From Pleurostoma richardsiae (lineage: Eukaryota > Ascomycota > Sordariomycetes > Calosphaeriales > Pleurostomataceae), in the NCBI GenBank assembly GCA_030052745.1, contig JANBVO010000023.1:372001-436000 (forward strand): 64,000 bases of DNA, in the 5' to 3' direction. The position numbers and the translations under genes are program-made. Below, piece by piece: positions 10,875 through 21,343 of this stretch. The stretch's first letter is position 1, and every line of letters starts with the position of its first letter. Under the pieces are notes generated by a model, which saw only the letters and a program-made list of their open reading frames with translations, searched no databases and was not told the DNA's origin.

Positions 10875-13574
10875 ACAATCGTTAAATTTTCTGTGCTGTG
10901 ACTGCTAGTCACAACGAGTTGTTTGACAAGTAGGTATGTGCCCTGAGAGGACGGTCGAGAAGCCACTATCGGCCGTGTATTGCTCCGCACAGAGATCGGT
11001 AGGGCTCGTGGCTATTGGTAACGAAATGCTAAGGTTGACAGAAGAACAGCTGCTGCGCGTTTGTGGTGAACTCCAGTGAGATCAGGAGCAATGACGGGAT
11101 CGAAGGCAGGGTTCCTTTTTGAACAAAAGAGGGACTTTTCTCCCCTCGGACGTTTCCCAGCGGCTGATACAGCGTGTTCCTCGTATGCAGAGGACGAACG
11201 ATACCTCTGGCCAACCTGGGCAAGAGAAAGCAAAACGCTTCGCCTCCTGGCTATAAGTTCAAGGCTATATTTCGTAGCCAAAGAAGGGCCGGAGACTGAA
11301 GACGAGGTCGGTGGCTTCTAGTTGTTTCCTCTGTCAAAAGACTTGCACGAGCCTCCTCCTGTCTGGGCTATCCAGTAAAAATAGCGCCTCTTCGGCTCTG
11401 TCGTCGCACCTTGGGTCGGCCGGGACGTATAGCGGATGGTAAAGTGGTAGATTCCACCGAGGGGCTTCCAAGGCGAAGGTCTGGATGTTGTGCTCCTGTA
11501 TGGGCGGCCAGTCCCCTGCCTGGTACCAGACTCGTCGGATAACAGAAGTTGCGGGTTGTCTTCGAGACTCAACGTGATGAAGTCGATGCTTGAGCAGGTA
11601 TAATCTCGTCTTCATGTGGTGATCCCAATGATACGGGTCCCTCGGCGTTGTGGAGCTTGCCTGGGTCGATCATGGCATGGTCACTGTATTCAGCTTTTCA
11701 TGGGCGTTGCCTGAGCCACCAAGATGTGTCTGTACTCCGTCGTCAACAACGATAACTATCATGATATCGGGCATACGAACCTGCTGCAAGCCGAGGACGA
11801 GCACTTAGGTATGACGGAGAGGGAGATGGAAGAGGGGAGAGGGTGGGAGATCAAAGCCGGAGACTTAAATCAAGCCACGCGCACGGTAGGTGCGAGCGGG
11901 TGTCCCTGAGGTAGGTGTACCCCCAGTATAACTCCCTTGTACCAGGCGAAGCAGGTACCTTGTACGTGTTGGAACACAGCGGCTGAGCGACGCAATATGT
12001 TGAGAATGGGAAGCAAACAAAATAAGTTGCGCCTTCTTCTCACGGAGAACCGAGAGTCAGAGGAAGAACCGAGCAGACAGGGCAATACATGGCCGCCGAG
12101 CTTCAGGCCTGATTCGTATAGGCGGTTAACAACACGTGCTGGCCACGGACGAGAGACTGTTGGGATGTGAGAAACCGAGAGACACCGGGGATTTGCGTAC
12201 GTGCCTCCGCAGAAGTGCAGATACCTGACTCAGAAGGGGAACGGCCTGTCAAGCGTCAGGCAGGCAGTGGCTCACTTAACTGCACCAGATAATGATGCCA
12301 CGCCGGATCGTCCTCGAGTCGACGAGCTAACAAGGGACAATGGGACATGTCATATTGCCCTAGTAGTTGAAGGATAGCCTAACCTTTCCCGTAGGCGCGA
12401 GCTGCATTGAGGTGTGGAAAAAGCAAGTCTTGTGTTGAGCAACGATACCTAACGGTTGGCTCTACGGCGTCGAGCTAGCCGGCAAAAGCACCCTCGTCCG
12501 GCGTGGAATACATGTGGGGATCGCCGTCCACCTGCGTCAACTCCGTCAAGATGCTTCCACTGTCGCAAATCGACCCGTTTTCCTCTTATGTAACTGGTGC
12601 GGCCAAGTCTCCTGATATCTCTCAGGCCGGTCGCAAGCTGCATGTCAAGCGCCTCTTTCAGAGAGCACCATCATGCAGTCAAAGTTCGATCGACCGACCA
12701 GCGGAGAGACGCACTACTCGATAGTGCTTCGACGGGTGGCCGGCGGAAATCCAGCTCCGGTAGGCGTGTCAAGAGGAGCCAAGAGCACCTAAGCATGCTC
12801 ATGCAGGAAGAACGAGTCAATGCGTACAGATCGAAGGTAGCAGCGACCCCTCACTCCATGTCTCGCTTGATCTTCCTTTTGACGCAGATCCTATGGAAGC
12901 ATCCATAGAAGCTTCGATTCCCCTTCTCATAGCCGAACGATGACGTGGAAACGTCAGGAGGGGTGGAAGCCCCTTCTTGCACTACGATATACATGTAGAC
13001 TTGAGAGCTCCTCGGCCTCCTTCCGAATGCCTGCTCTGGCTTCAAATGCTGTGTACTCCGTCCGTACCGACGTCGTTAGGCACGGTACCCCACGGTGGCT
13101 GGCTGTCAACGATTAGCCGATACAGGGATATGGGCATCTTGCAGTATTGTCTCGAGCTTTGACGTTTCAATGGAATCGGATGAAGACGGACAGGGTCGTT
13201 TTCGTTAAGGAAAAGTGGCTGGGTTGTTTAGAAGCCATTGTGTCCGTTAGTTTCACCAGTATAGCTTCCTATCGCGGTTGGAGAACCCCCAAAACGAGAC
13301 TGGAGCTTGGAAATTGAATCACTAACCTTAGTGCAATGTCACGTAATAAGTCGATTCTGCACTACACAGTCCCGTGAATTTAGACAAATTGGCAAAAGGA
13401 CTCAGGACCCTGTCAATAATCCATGGACGGCCCTCTGATTGGCCGCTGCGCCGTTAATCTAGAGCGGGGCAAGGCAGCCTGACATCCGCTAGCGTTAAAA
13501 GAACCGCATTTTCTAGATCCCCATCTCCCTTCCACCACCGTGTCGCAAACTCACCACAACCAACCGCTGCCAAC
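10875..13574. other. Long gene-poor stretch (about 2.7 kb)
   Basis: No complete gene could be supported. Open frames are short, disagree between strands and lack known motifs. One minus-strand patch near 11318-11700 looks like a decayed coding region and is listed separately. The last few hundred bases before 13575 are C-rich with CACCAC runs, as expected for a fungal 5' leader. Confidence 0.5.
11318..11700 (-). pseudogene. Possible remnant of a host gene, unidentified
   Basis: Two overlapping minus-strand frames carry protein-like stretches that do not join. One includes YLLKHRLHHVESRR and VWYQAGDWPPIQEHNIQTFAL; the other includes PLGGIYHFTIRYTSRP and RRYFYWIAQTGGGSC. Neither has a start, domain or splice context that gives a sensible gene. 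I do not recognise the source family. It may be noise. Confidence 0.2.
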
Positions 13575-14127
13575 ATGCCCGGCCTCACCATCAACACCGA
13601 GGCCATATCGCCGCGCAGCAGCGTCGCTGCACCCGGCACCGAACCGCGGCACAACTCTGTCCCCTCTGCAACACCACAACAGCAGCAACAGCCACAAGCA
13701 CCGACCTCACGGTCCTCCTCGCCCACTCGCCCACCCATCAGCCCCATCACCCCGACCCTCGGCCCGGCCGAGCTCCCCCGCGCCCCCGCTCCCTCACAGC
13801 CGGGGCCGCCACCACCACAACCACCGTCCTTCTCCGCCGGCCGGCCGGCACTCACGCACTCCTCCCAAACCGCGCAGGATAGCGCCTCGGCCGTGCCGCC
13901 ACCGCCGCTGGTCCCGCTCGACTTCGACTCCAACCCGGACGTGCTGGCGCTCAAGTCGGCCATCAGCATCCTGCAGCTGCAGCGCGCCAAGGCGGCCGCG
14001 GACATCGCGGCGCTGAGCCGCGCCAAGGAGGAGGCACTGGCACGCCCAGGGGCGTTCCTGCGCGACCTGGAGGGCGGCCGCGTTCGCACCGAGGGGGACG
14101 CGCTCTTCGGGACGGGACGAGGGGGCA

Positions 14128-14164
<37 letters not shown>

Positions 14165-14609
14165 TGATGACGATGGCTCCTCCTCTAGCGAGGACGAGGA
14201 CATGGCCGGTGGCGAGGCAGGTGGCGACGGCGGTGCGGACCAGCGGAGCCGCCTGGGGCCGTCGCCGATGCGGCCTTCGCCGATGCGGCCTGGCCATGGG
14301 TCCCACAAGGGTAAGGACGCCTCCCCCCCAGCGGCGTGGCAGACTCTACCGAAACCGCAGAACGTCGTGCGGTGCCCACCCATCAACTGGTCGCAGTATG
14401 CCGTCGTAGGAGAGTCGCTGGACAAGCTGCACAGCGAGCAGCTGACGCGGCCCGTGCAGGGGTCGCCCGCCGTGCTTGGGCCGAATGGGACCTATGAGTT
14501 CAGCGGTGAGCCGAACCCGGCCGACGGCAGGAAGCTGGTCGGAGTGGCGGCGCCGTACACTCCTGGGAGAGACAGGCTCGACAAGAAGCCGAAGGGCTCG
14601 AGGCGTTGA
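13575..14609 (+). CDS. Acidic low-complexity protein of unknown function
   Basis: A single exon encodes 344 residues. The first 110 residues are Pro/Ser/Thr-rich with a poly-Gln run. A helical segment at about 117-165 (NPDVLALKSAISILQLQRAK, then a region running to ARPGAFLRDL) looks conserved. It is followed by 13 consecutive Asp, a SSSSEDED acidic patch and a repeated SPMRPSPMRP. The C-terminal quarter contains the most conserved-looking block, around VVRCPPINWSQYAVVGESLD, then a basic tail. Composition suggests a nuclear protein, but the family is not recognised. A long antisense frame over the same bases is a by-product of the GC-rich codon bias. Confidence 0.7.
14136..14174 (+). repeat. 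GAC/GAT trinucleotide run coding for 13 Asp
   Basis: Ten near-perfect GAC units pass into GAT/GAC inside the unknown acidic protein. Such runs vary in length between isolates. Confidence 0.9.
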
Positions 14610-15213
14610 ACGATGTCGTGCGTTTGGGCTGGCGAGAGTGGCGTTGGTATTTGGTTGCCGCTTGCTTGGCCTTTTCTGTCATGAATGTATGATTAACGAC
14701 ATTCGCATGCATGGGCTGGCGTTACTTTACACAATAGGGGTCTTTTATGTCTGGATGGAGTGTGGGCGGCAAAGACTGTTCCGCCTGTGACTCGAAAGTT
14801 GCAGGCACTCAAAGAGTAGAGCACAAGGCAGGGACCGGCACTGGTATGAGTTCAAAAGTTCAGTCTGATTCAAGTACACGATCAGTAATGTCCTGCATGG
14901 TGTCATAAGGTCTATATCGTCAGAACTCCCAAAAACGCTGCAAGATCGCAAGTCAAGTTGTGAACCCTTCGTCCTAGCTAAGGTATCTCCCCAGAGCCGT
15001 AACGCCAACAAAACGTGAAGTCAACCAATAACCCAGCAAGAAAGCAACCGATGCTCCTGATGCCCACCAGATGAATCCCTGACATATGGTGGAGTAATGT
15101 CCAGCCATGGCCATGTCAACGCCAATTGCAAGAATGGACCTAAGAATAACTCAGACATAGCTGGAGAAAGTTAGCATTACAGATTGGGCAATCAGATGGT
15201 GGAGCGGATATCC
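14610..15213. other. Intergenic between convergent genes
   Basis: This is the shared 3' flank of the acidic protein (plus) and the E2 gene (minus). No gene or repeat was recognised. Confidence 0.6.
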
Positions 15214-16997
15214 TCACTCCATTGAATCGTTAACTGTTCTTCGCAGGCGCCGGTTATAGTTCTTCCGGTCGTCACTAGAGCCCCAGTAAAGCTTGAACGC
15301 CTCCGGGTTGACAAGAGTCCTAGGATCATATGGTGGGTGTTCCTCTTCCAGCGCTTCGATGATTGCCTCAATATGCGTCCTTGCATCCTCCCGCCGGGTA
15401 GGGCTCGCAAAGTAGCAAGGAGTGCCATCAGCGGCTATGCGGTGGTGGAAGATACGCGTCAAGAACCGGACCCGAGGCTGCTCCTCCGGGAAACGCGGGC
15501 TGAAATGGAGTCTGATGTGGAACAGGCCGCCGTCGAGGTTCGTCATGGGCCGCCCGAAGTATGTAAGCTCCCAGACAAATGGATTGTCGTCCACAAGTTC
15601 GACATTATGAGGTATATCGTTTCTCTTGAAGTGTTCCACCACCTGCTCGTACTGGCGCTGCAGGTTAACGGCAACGGTCGAGTCCTTACATTTCGCTGCG
15701 ACGCCCTCTGTAGCCCATGCCTCAGTCTCTTGATCCAGAACTTTCTTGATGCTACGGAGCCGTCGCTCCAGCTCAGTGTAATTGAACCGCCCCTCCATGG
15801 TGTTGCTAGAACCTTCGAAGGGCATCCTCGTGAAAGCTTGACCATCCTTTACTTCCTCTTTCGCCTTCGCGATGGCGGCTAGGTATGAGTCATAGTACCA
15901 CAGGAAGCGACGTTTGCAGAGGTCCTTGAAGGGCTCGAAGGGGACATTGTAGTCATCTAAACCTTCCATATCGACGTCGTAGTCCTCCTTGTCATTGGAC
16001 GACAACGCCGCCACCGTGCCATCAACACCAATGCCTAGATATTCTTCCAGCCGCTGGATGACGGAGATGCGGAGAGTCTCGTGACGGATCTGTATGGGTA
16101 CTGGTCAGTCAAAGACCACGCAAAAGCCACTTCCCAAAGCAAGCACCTTTTGAGTGTACTCCTTCTGGTTCTTCTTGTCCGACGGCTCGTTTGCATCCTC
16201 AAAACCAGGCTCGTTCTCGTAGGGATTCGAAGACATCAGGCTCTGGATCGATAGAAGAATCGACTCTAGGCCTTGAGCAGCCGACCACTCCTCGCCGCGT
16301 TCGCCACGCCATGTTCTAGCAAGCTGTGTTAGCTTCGTATGTTTGGGAGAGGTATGTTTGGGAGAAGTAGTGTCTGGTCGGAGGTACCCTAATATAGACC
16401 TAGCGCATTGTTAGACCAGTCAACAGTGTAGGATGTAGGAGAGGGATGTTTACAAGCAGACTCTGCCGTTCGAATAGATATTGGGGTTGAATCGGCAACG
16501 GCCCCCGTTTGTCGTTGTGGCATTAACAGTAGGTGACTTCCGGGGGTAGTCTGGGAAAAGAGAGGTTAGCCACCTATACCATCTAGCTGGCCAACTATGC
16601 GGAAGCCTTACCCTTGTTAAACTTGAAGGTGAACTGCGAGAGTTTGAGCTACAAGTACCCAAAGCAATGAATCAAGTTCCACCTACCTCGAAGAAGCCAA
16701 ACTCGTACGGAGTCTCGTGAGGCCCGATGATGAGAGCCTTCACATTGCGGACATCGACATCTCGGCAAGCAACGGCGAGAGCTGGAAAATCTTAGTATGT
16801 GTATCAAAGATAACAAAACGGTTGATCTGGGCCTACACAGGTCGGAATTCTTCTGGAGGTCGCTCAGCTCCTATGATCATGGAAAGTTAGCTCAGCCCGA
16901 AGGGCTCCCGCCATCAGCCTTGCGACCCCGCAGTCACGCCGGCTAGAGATGGTGGGCGACATACCTTGGTGATTCGGATGATAGACTGATCCGCCAT
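15214..16997 (-). CDS. UBE2Z-like ubiquitin-conjugating enzyme with second E2 fold
   Basis: Eight exons, in gene order 16997-16965, 16870-16837, 16781-16687, 16648-16612, 16550-16454, 16399-16388, 16315-16147 and 16089-15214, give 450 residues. The first UBC domain has FNPNIYSNGRVC followed by LSILGTW, as in UBE2Z/BIRC6-type E2s, with active-site Cys at about residue 98 and then EWSAAQGLESILLSIQSLM. A 12-nt exon supplies the bases for SILG. A second UBC-like fold lies at about 310-450: FGRPMTNLDGGLFHIRLHF, RVRFLTRIFHHRIAADGTPC with Cys at about 384, and NPEAFKLYW near the end. In the second fold the HPN-type triad reads HHR, so activity there is doubtful. The family passes ubiquitin from E1 to substrates or E3s. 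The start MADQSIIRITK was chosen because it opens the N-terminal helix of the UBC fold. Confidence 0.88.
16388..16399 (-). other. 12-nt microexon of the E2 gene
   Basis: The exon reads GTCTATATTAGG on the minus strand. It lies between an intron of 54 nt (16400-16453, ending GCGCTAG) and one of 72 nt (16316-16387, starting GTACCT). It joins TGC-TT on one side and A-ACA-TGG on the other to restore CLSILGTW, the invariant E2 motif at the catalytic cysteine. Skipping it would leave the frame intact but delete four residues of that motif. Confidence 0.85.
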
Positions 16998-17260
16998 AGC
17001 CAGCTCTTATGCGCGCGTCAATCTATATCTCGGAGAGCTTCTCATACGGTGGTCAGGCGAGGCGGAGGCTGGAATGACGAGGCGGATGCTTGGGCTGGAC
17101 GAAGTTGGTTTGAGCTTCCAAGATTGGAGGAAGTGGGTTGAGGTCCAATTATAGTACCTAAACAAAGTAACGGAGTCCCGTCGCACGGCCACAGAGGGGT
17201 CAGGCAGACAGCGCCAGCCGGGCGGGTCGGGGCTGCAGCTGGCCTGCCCCTCCAGACAAG

Positions 17261-17419
17261 ATGTTCAAAGACAACGAGAAGAGGATCTATCCACTTCCGT
17301 TCTACAACCGACGCGAGGTGATGATTGACTATGTGACCTATATGATTGCCGCCTCTTCGGTGCAACTCGTCAAATCACCCGTGCCCCTCTCCGGTTTCGC
17401 AGGCACGTGTGGACGGTGA
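17261..17419 (+). CDS. Candidate short ORF or first exon, unknown
   Basis: An ATG opens 52 codons rich in C-ending choices, beginning MFKDNEKRIYPLPFYNRR and continuing through VMIDYVTYMIAASSVQL. It ends at a TGA embedded in GGTGAGTG, which is also a good 5' splice site, so it could be a first exon. No matching second exon was found downstream and no family is recognised. It lies about 260 nt upstream of the divergent E2 gene and could also be chance. Confidence 0.25.
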   Translation: MFKDNEKRIYPLPFYNRREVMIDYVTYMIAASSVQLVKSPVPLSGFAGTCGR

Positions 17420-18159
17420 GTGCAAATATTGAAGTTCGGGTTCTGGTGTCCATTAAGGTACTCCGTACCGGAACCTGAAATACCCTAAGGCGGGTCGAGT
17501 GCAGGACCAGAAAGCAGCTGGTATTGATGATTGCTCAGCTTTCTTGGTTCGGGGGGGCTCTAACCCCTAGCAACTGATGTTGGCGCATTGTGAAACCAAA
17601 GGTGTTGCTGACGGATGGGGAGCAAGCACCATGACCGACATGGTGAGAAGGTGAAAGGGAAAAAGTCAAACATCAGTGCTTGACAGTCACTGCTCCTCTT
17701 TATTTATACATCGACTTGACACGCAGAATCTGGTACATGAGCCTGTCAATACGGCTCCCTCTTTCTTCTCGATGCTATCATTTGTTCCAGTCCGGTCCTG
17801 AGTTCCCTGCAATTCTACAGAAGAGCCTACCTCAAAGAACTGTCTCTCCGCTTCCGATTAATCCGGCAATATTCAGTGTGAGTTTTGGCTCACAGATGAA
17901 CTTTGCTATAGGGCCTCCCCCCTGAAGATTTCGTGAGCATGTGGGCTGTAGCTTATCTGTACAGTAGATCTTTCAGCTCAACCTTCCCCGAAAAGTAGTA
18001 GGACGTACTGTTTCATAAATTGTGATTATTAGTATCCAATTCGTAAACTCCCGGAAGAGGTGACACAGGCCTCTTATAAGATTTCCTCTGGCTACCACTC
18101 CTCTATTTACACCAGGTGCTTCCTTTGGCGCACCATTGTGCAAGATGCGGGGCACGGCT

Positions 18160-18248
18160 ACGCGCACCTTAAGAGGGCGGGGCAGCACTAACGTTAAGCC
18201 CGGATTAGTGACAGGGGTACCAGAACGCGGTTCAGCTTCACGACGCGT
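18160..18248 (+). promoter_or_regulatory. ACGCG (MCB-like) motifs upstream of rfc2
   Basis: ACGCGC occurs at 18160-18165 and a full ACGCGT at 18243-18248, about 110 nt before the rfc2 ATG. ACGCGT is the MBF/DSC1 site that drives G1/S genes, including replication factors, in yeasts. The hexamer also occurs elsewhere in this window, so function is only suggested. Confidence 0.35.
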
Positions 18249-18357
18249 TAATTGAATCTTTGGCGAAATCCACCTTTCGAGGGTTGTTCAGCGCCAGCCT
18301 ACCACTCATCGGACAGCCTCAGCGGTTTCTTGGGCCTTGTGACAGCCGGAAGACAGT

Positions 18358-19637
18358 ATGGCGAGCTTCTTCGACATCAAAGCAAGGAAACAAGCCGCTG
18401 CCAATGGCGCTGGCAAGCAGGATAAAGACAAGCAGACGCACGAGACGCCGAGAGCGCAGCCATGGGTCGAGAAATAGTGAGATCTACTCCCGACAAACGC
18501 AACTTCCCACTCTTCCGGCGGTCAAAAGAGCTGATTTGGACCTGTATACAGCCGACCAAAGAGTCTAGACGATGTCACTGCACAAGACCACACTGTCACT
18601 GTTCTGCAGCGGACACTACAAGCTTCAAATGTGAGATGATGCGAGCCGTGCTGCGATGAGCCGAAGAGAATAGGCACACTGACACTTGGAAGCTCCCACA
18701 CATGCTCTTCTACGGACCTCCGGGCACAGGCAAGACGTCCACGATCCTCGCACTTGCCAAAGAGCTCTACGGACCCGAGTTCATGAGGCAGCGGGTGCTG
18801 GAGCTGAACGCATCCGACGAGCGCGGCATCTCCATAGTCCGCGAGAAGGTCAAGGACTTTGCGCGTATGCAGCTCACCAACCCGCCGCCAGGTTACAAGG
18901 ACCGCTATCCCTGCCCGCCCTTCAAGATCATCATCCTCGACGAGGCCGACAGCATGACCCAGGACGCGCAGAGCGCCCTGCGCCGCACCATGGAAACCTA
19001 TAGCAAGATCACGCGCTTCTGCCTTATCTGCAACTACGTCACACGCATCATCGACCCCCTCGCCAGTCGGTGTAGCAAGTTCCGCTTCAAGAGTCTCGAT
19101 CAGGGCAACGCACGGAAAAGACTGGAGGAGATTGCCGACAAGGAAGGTGTGCCGCTCGAGGATGGCGCAGTCGACGCGCTTATTAAGTGTAGCGAGGGCG
19201 ACTTGCGGAAAGCGATCACGTTCCTGCAGAGCGCAGCAAGGTTGGTGGGAGCTGTCGCACCCGGTGGTGATGAGGATTCGATGGATGTCGACAAGAAGCC
19301 TGTCACGGTCAAGATTGTCGAGGACATTGCCGGTGTCATACCAGATAGGACGGTACATGAGCTGGTGGGGGCGATGCGGCCGCGTACGTCCGGTGAGACC
19401 TACCAGGCAGTCGCCAAGGTAGTCGAAGACATGGTGGCAGATGGATGGAGCGCCAGCCAAGTCGTCACGCAGCTGTATCAGACACTCGTCTCTGACGAGA
19501 CGATACCGGATGCCCACAAGAACAAGATCGTCATGGTCTTCTCAGAAGTGGACAAGAGGTTGGTCGACGGTGCGGACGAGCATCTCTCGATACTTGATCT
19601 TGCGTTACGTATATCAGGCATCATGGCTGGGCGGTAA
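18358..19637 (+). CDS. rfc2: Replication factor C subunit Rfc2
   Basis: Three exons (18358-18476, 18552-18630, 18693-19637) encode 380 residues. The AAA+ clamp-loader core is complete: [14 protein letters not shown], Walker [27 protein letters not shown], Walker [20 protein letters not shown], and the SRC arginine-finger motif in [12 protein letters not shown]. The C-terminal collar helices follow. Residue choice around [20 protein letters not shown] and [12 protein letters not shown] matches yeast Rfc2 (human RFC4) rather than Rfc3, Rfc4 or Rfc5. The protein works in the RFC pentamer that loads PCNA at primer ends, and in the Rad24, Elg1 and Ctf18 variants. Intron 2 ends in GGAAG rather than YAG; the frame and the conserved NLPHM junction force that site. 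The gene converges with the next one, with a 140-nt gap. Confidence 0.93.
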
Positions 19638-19777
19638 TGCAGAAACTCCAGGCCTTTGTGTCGAGGAGTTGGCGTGTTGCTAGGAGTATGAACTCAAAGG
19701 ACAAGAAAGGCGTTGTTGGGACACGGGGTATCAAACGGTTGATTGCTATGGGATTGGGTGCCTAAAATTTGTAGAAT

Positions 19778-21343
19778 CTATACTGGACTTTCGTCGCTAT
19801 TGATGAGCCCGAGATTTCCATCTAGGATGGACCATATACCACCGGCGGATTTGTGATCCTCGCTCTTGCCCCGAGCGTGCTTCCTTGGACTTGGCCGAGC
19901 CGTTTTGGACTGTCCCTCCTCCAGCCAGATGTCGTCGTCTGCTGCGTCTGGGGCTACGTCGTTCCCCTCGAGATTAACTCGTCCGAGGAGGTGATCAATC
20001 TCATCCAAGGCCCTCGTAGAAGCTTCTAGAGCAAGCTGTCCCTCCTCGATCTTCTCTGTGACATTCTCGAGCGTAGCAAGCTTTGCTGAATCCGCTGCAG
20101 AGACCCATCCCTTGATTCGGCTGTAGGCTAGGTCTTTCTCTGGTGCGCTCAGGCCGCTCCCAATGGGCGCTTTCTTCTGCGATGTACCGGGAACACCATA
20201 TGTAGGAAGTAGCTGACTTTCTTCAGCAAGATGGTCGAGCGCCTGGCAGCTGTCCCGTGTCTGTCTCGAAATTATGGCATGAAGGTGGGACTTCTCTGTT
20301 ATGGACGCCTTCTGTTCACGGGCTACTTGCAGGAGCCTTTCCAGGTACAGAGATATCAAGTACGTCGTAGGCAGCTGCATTTGCCTCGTAGTCGCACTAG
20401 TACTTGGCTCTGGAACAGGCGGCTTGAGAGGTGGTTGGTGCCTCTGACTGACAAGGTGAATAAGTGATTTTCGTGCCTCCAGGTACCGGACATATTTCTG
20501 TTTGACGCTCGCAAGCTGCTCATCCATGTCGCCTCTGTCTGCGGGGCCCCTCGGACCGCTGCTGGACGTAGCCTCCTCTGACTCCTGCTCCTCTTCACCG
20601 GAGACTTTCCCCAGCTCGGTCTCAATCCAGTTGATGAGCTCATTCCGGGTGTTGCTGAGGGCGGCTAGCTTCGCCCCGTCATGGACGGTTCCGGGCTGCA
20701 CAGAAAAGCGAGATTTGACATCATCAAGGAGGTCCTCCTCTTTCTTCAATAGTAGTTTCGACCGCAACACAGCCTTCTCGAGTCGAGTGACAAGTGCCTT
20801 CAAGTCGGTTGTTGAGACGTCTCGATCAAGAGCGAAACCGCTGACGACTTCCTTTGGTACCCCGGGTAGTGGTCGAGAGCCGCTAAATATCTCTTCAGGT
20901 TCTAAGAACCCTGCGGAGGCTGGCGGCTTCTGCCCCAGGAGGTCCAGATACTTAATCACAACCTCAAGCCTCTCCCGCTTCTTTTGAAGCTTGATAGCAG
21001 TCAGGTGTTCCTCTAGCCGACCACTATTGGCCGAACCCACGCCAGCCACAGAAGTCGCTCCGCTAGAAGATTTCTCCCTGACTGATATATATGCTCTCTG
21101 AGCGTCGACATTTGCGCTGACAGCCCTCAGGTATTCCCCCTGAAGCCCGCGAACGTTCGGGTTCGCCTTGACGGTACAGTTTGGACCGACGAGGGCCAAG
21201 GGTCCTGCCGTAGGACCGTCTGCAAGGCAATAATCCAAGTTCGCTGTTAAGATAGCTCTGATGCGCGCAGCCTCTGCCCGAGGCCTGATATAGGGCTCAA
21301 GTGCCCTCTGGATAGCTTGTGCCGTCTCCTGCGGAGTGCTCAT
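19778..21343 (-). CDS. Coiled-coil protein of unknown function
   Basis: A single exon encodes 521 residues; I do not recognise the family. The protein is helical throughout, with charged heptad-like stretches at about 110-140 (LEEHLTAIKLQKKRERLEVV), 175-210 and 270-300. A Ser/Glu-rich linker lies near 250 and a C-terminal acidic DDDIWLEEG patch is followed by a basic RPSPRKHARGK. No signal peptide or membrane segment is evident. The divergent neighbour is brr2, 933 nt away. It could be a structural or adaptor component, but nothing in the sequence says which. Confidence 0.72.
   Translation of the reverse strand: MSTPQETAQAIQRALEPYIRPRAEAARIRAILTANLDYCLADGPTAGPLALVGPNCTVKANPNVRGLQGEYLRAVSANVDAQRAYISVREKSSSGATSVAGVGSANSGRLEEHLTAIKLQKKRERLEVVIKYLDLLGQKPPASAGFLEPEEIFSGSRPLPGVPKEVVSGFALDRDVSTTDLKALVTRLEKAVLRSKLLLKKEEDLLDDVKSRFSVQPGTVHDGAKLAALSNTRNELINWIETELGKVSGEEEQESEEATSSSGPRGPADRGDMDEQLASVKQKYVRYLEARKSLIHLVSQRHQPPLKPPVPEPSTSATTRQMQLPTTYLISLYLERLLQVAREQKASITEKSHLHAIISRQTRDSCQALDHLAEESQLLPTYGVPGTSQKKAPIGSGLSAPEKDLAYSRIKGWVSAADSAKLATLENVTEKIEEGQLALEASTRALDEIDHLLGRVNLEGNDVAPDAADDDIWLEEGQSKTARPSPRKHARGKSEDHKSAGGIWSILDGNLGLINSDESPV

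Larger units (their letters stand above)
16998..18357. other. Intergenic between divergent E2 and rfc2 genes
   Basis: This holds both promoters. A 52-codon open frame at 17261-17419 is listed separately. Two ACGCG cores lie near the rfc2 side. Nothing else was recognised in 17420-18150. Confidence 0.55.

Noticed and set aside
13454-14425. Long minus-strand open frame (323 residues) opposite the acidic unknown protein
   Set aside because: It is low-complexity Ser/Gly/Ala/Arg with no motif and mirrors a GC-biased coding strand; the plus frame has conserved-looking blocks and a proper start.
18522-19517. Minus-strand 331-residue open frame opposite rfc2
   Set aside because: The plus strand is an unambiguous Rfc2 with all AAA+ motifs; the antisense frame is a codon-bias shadow.
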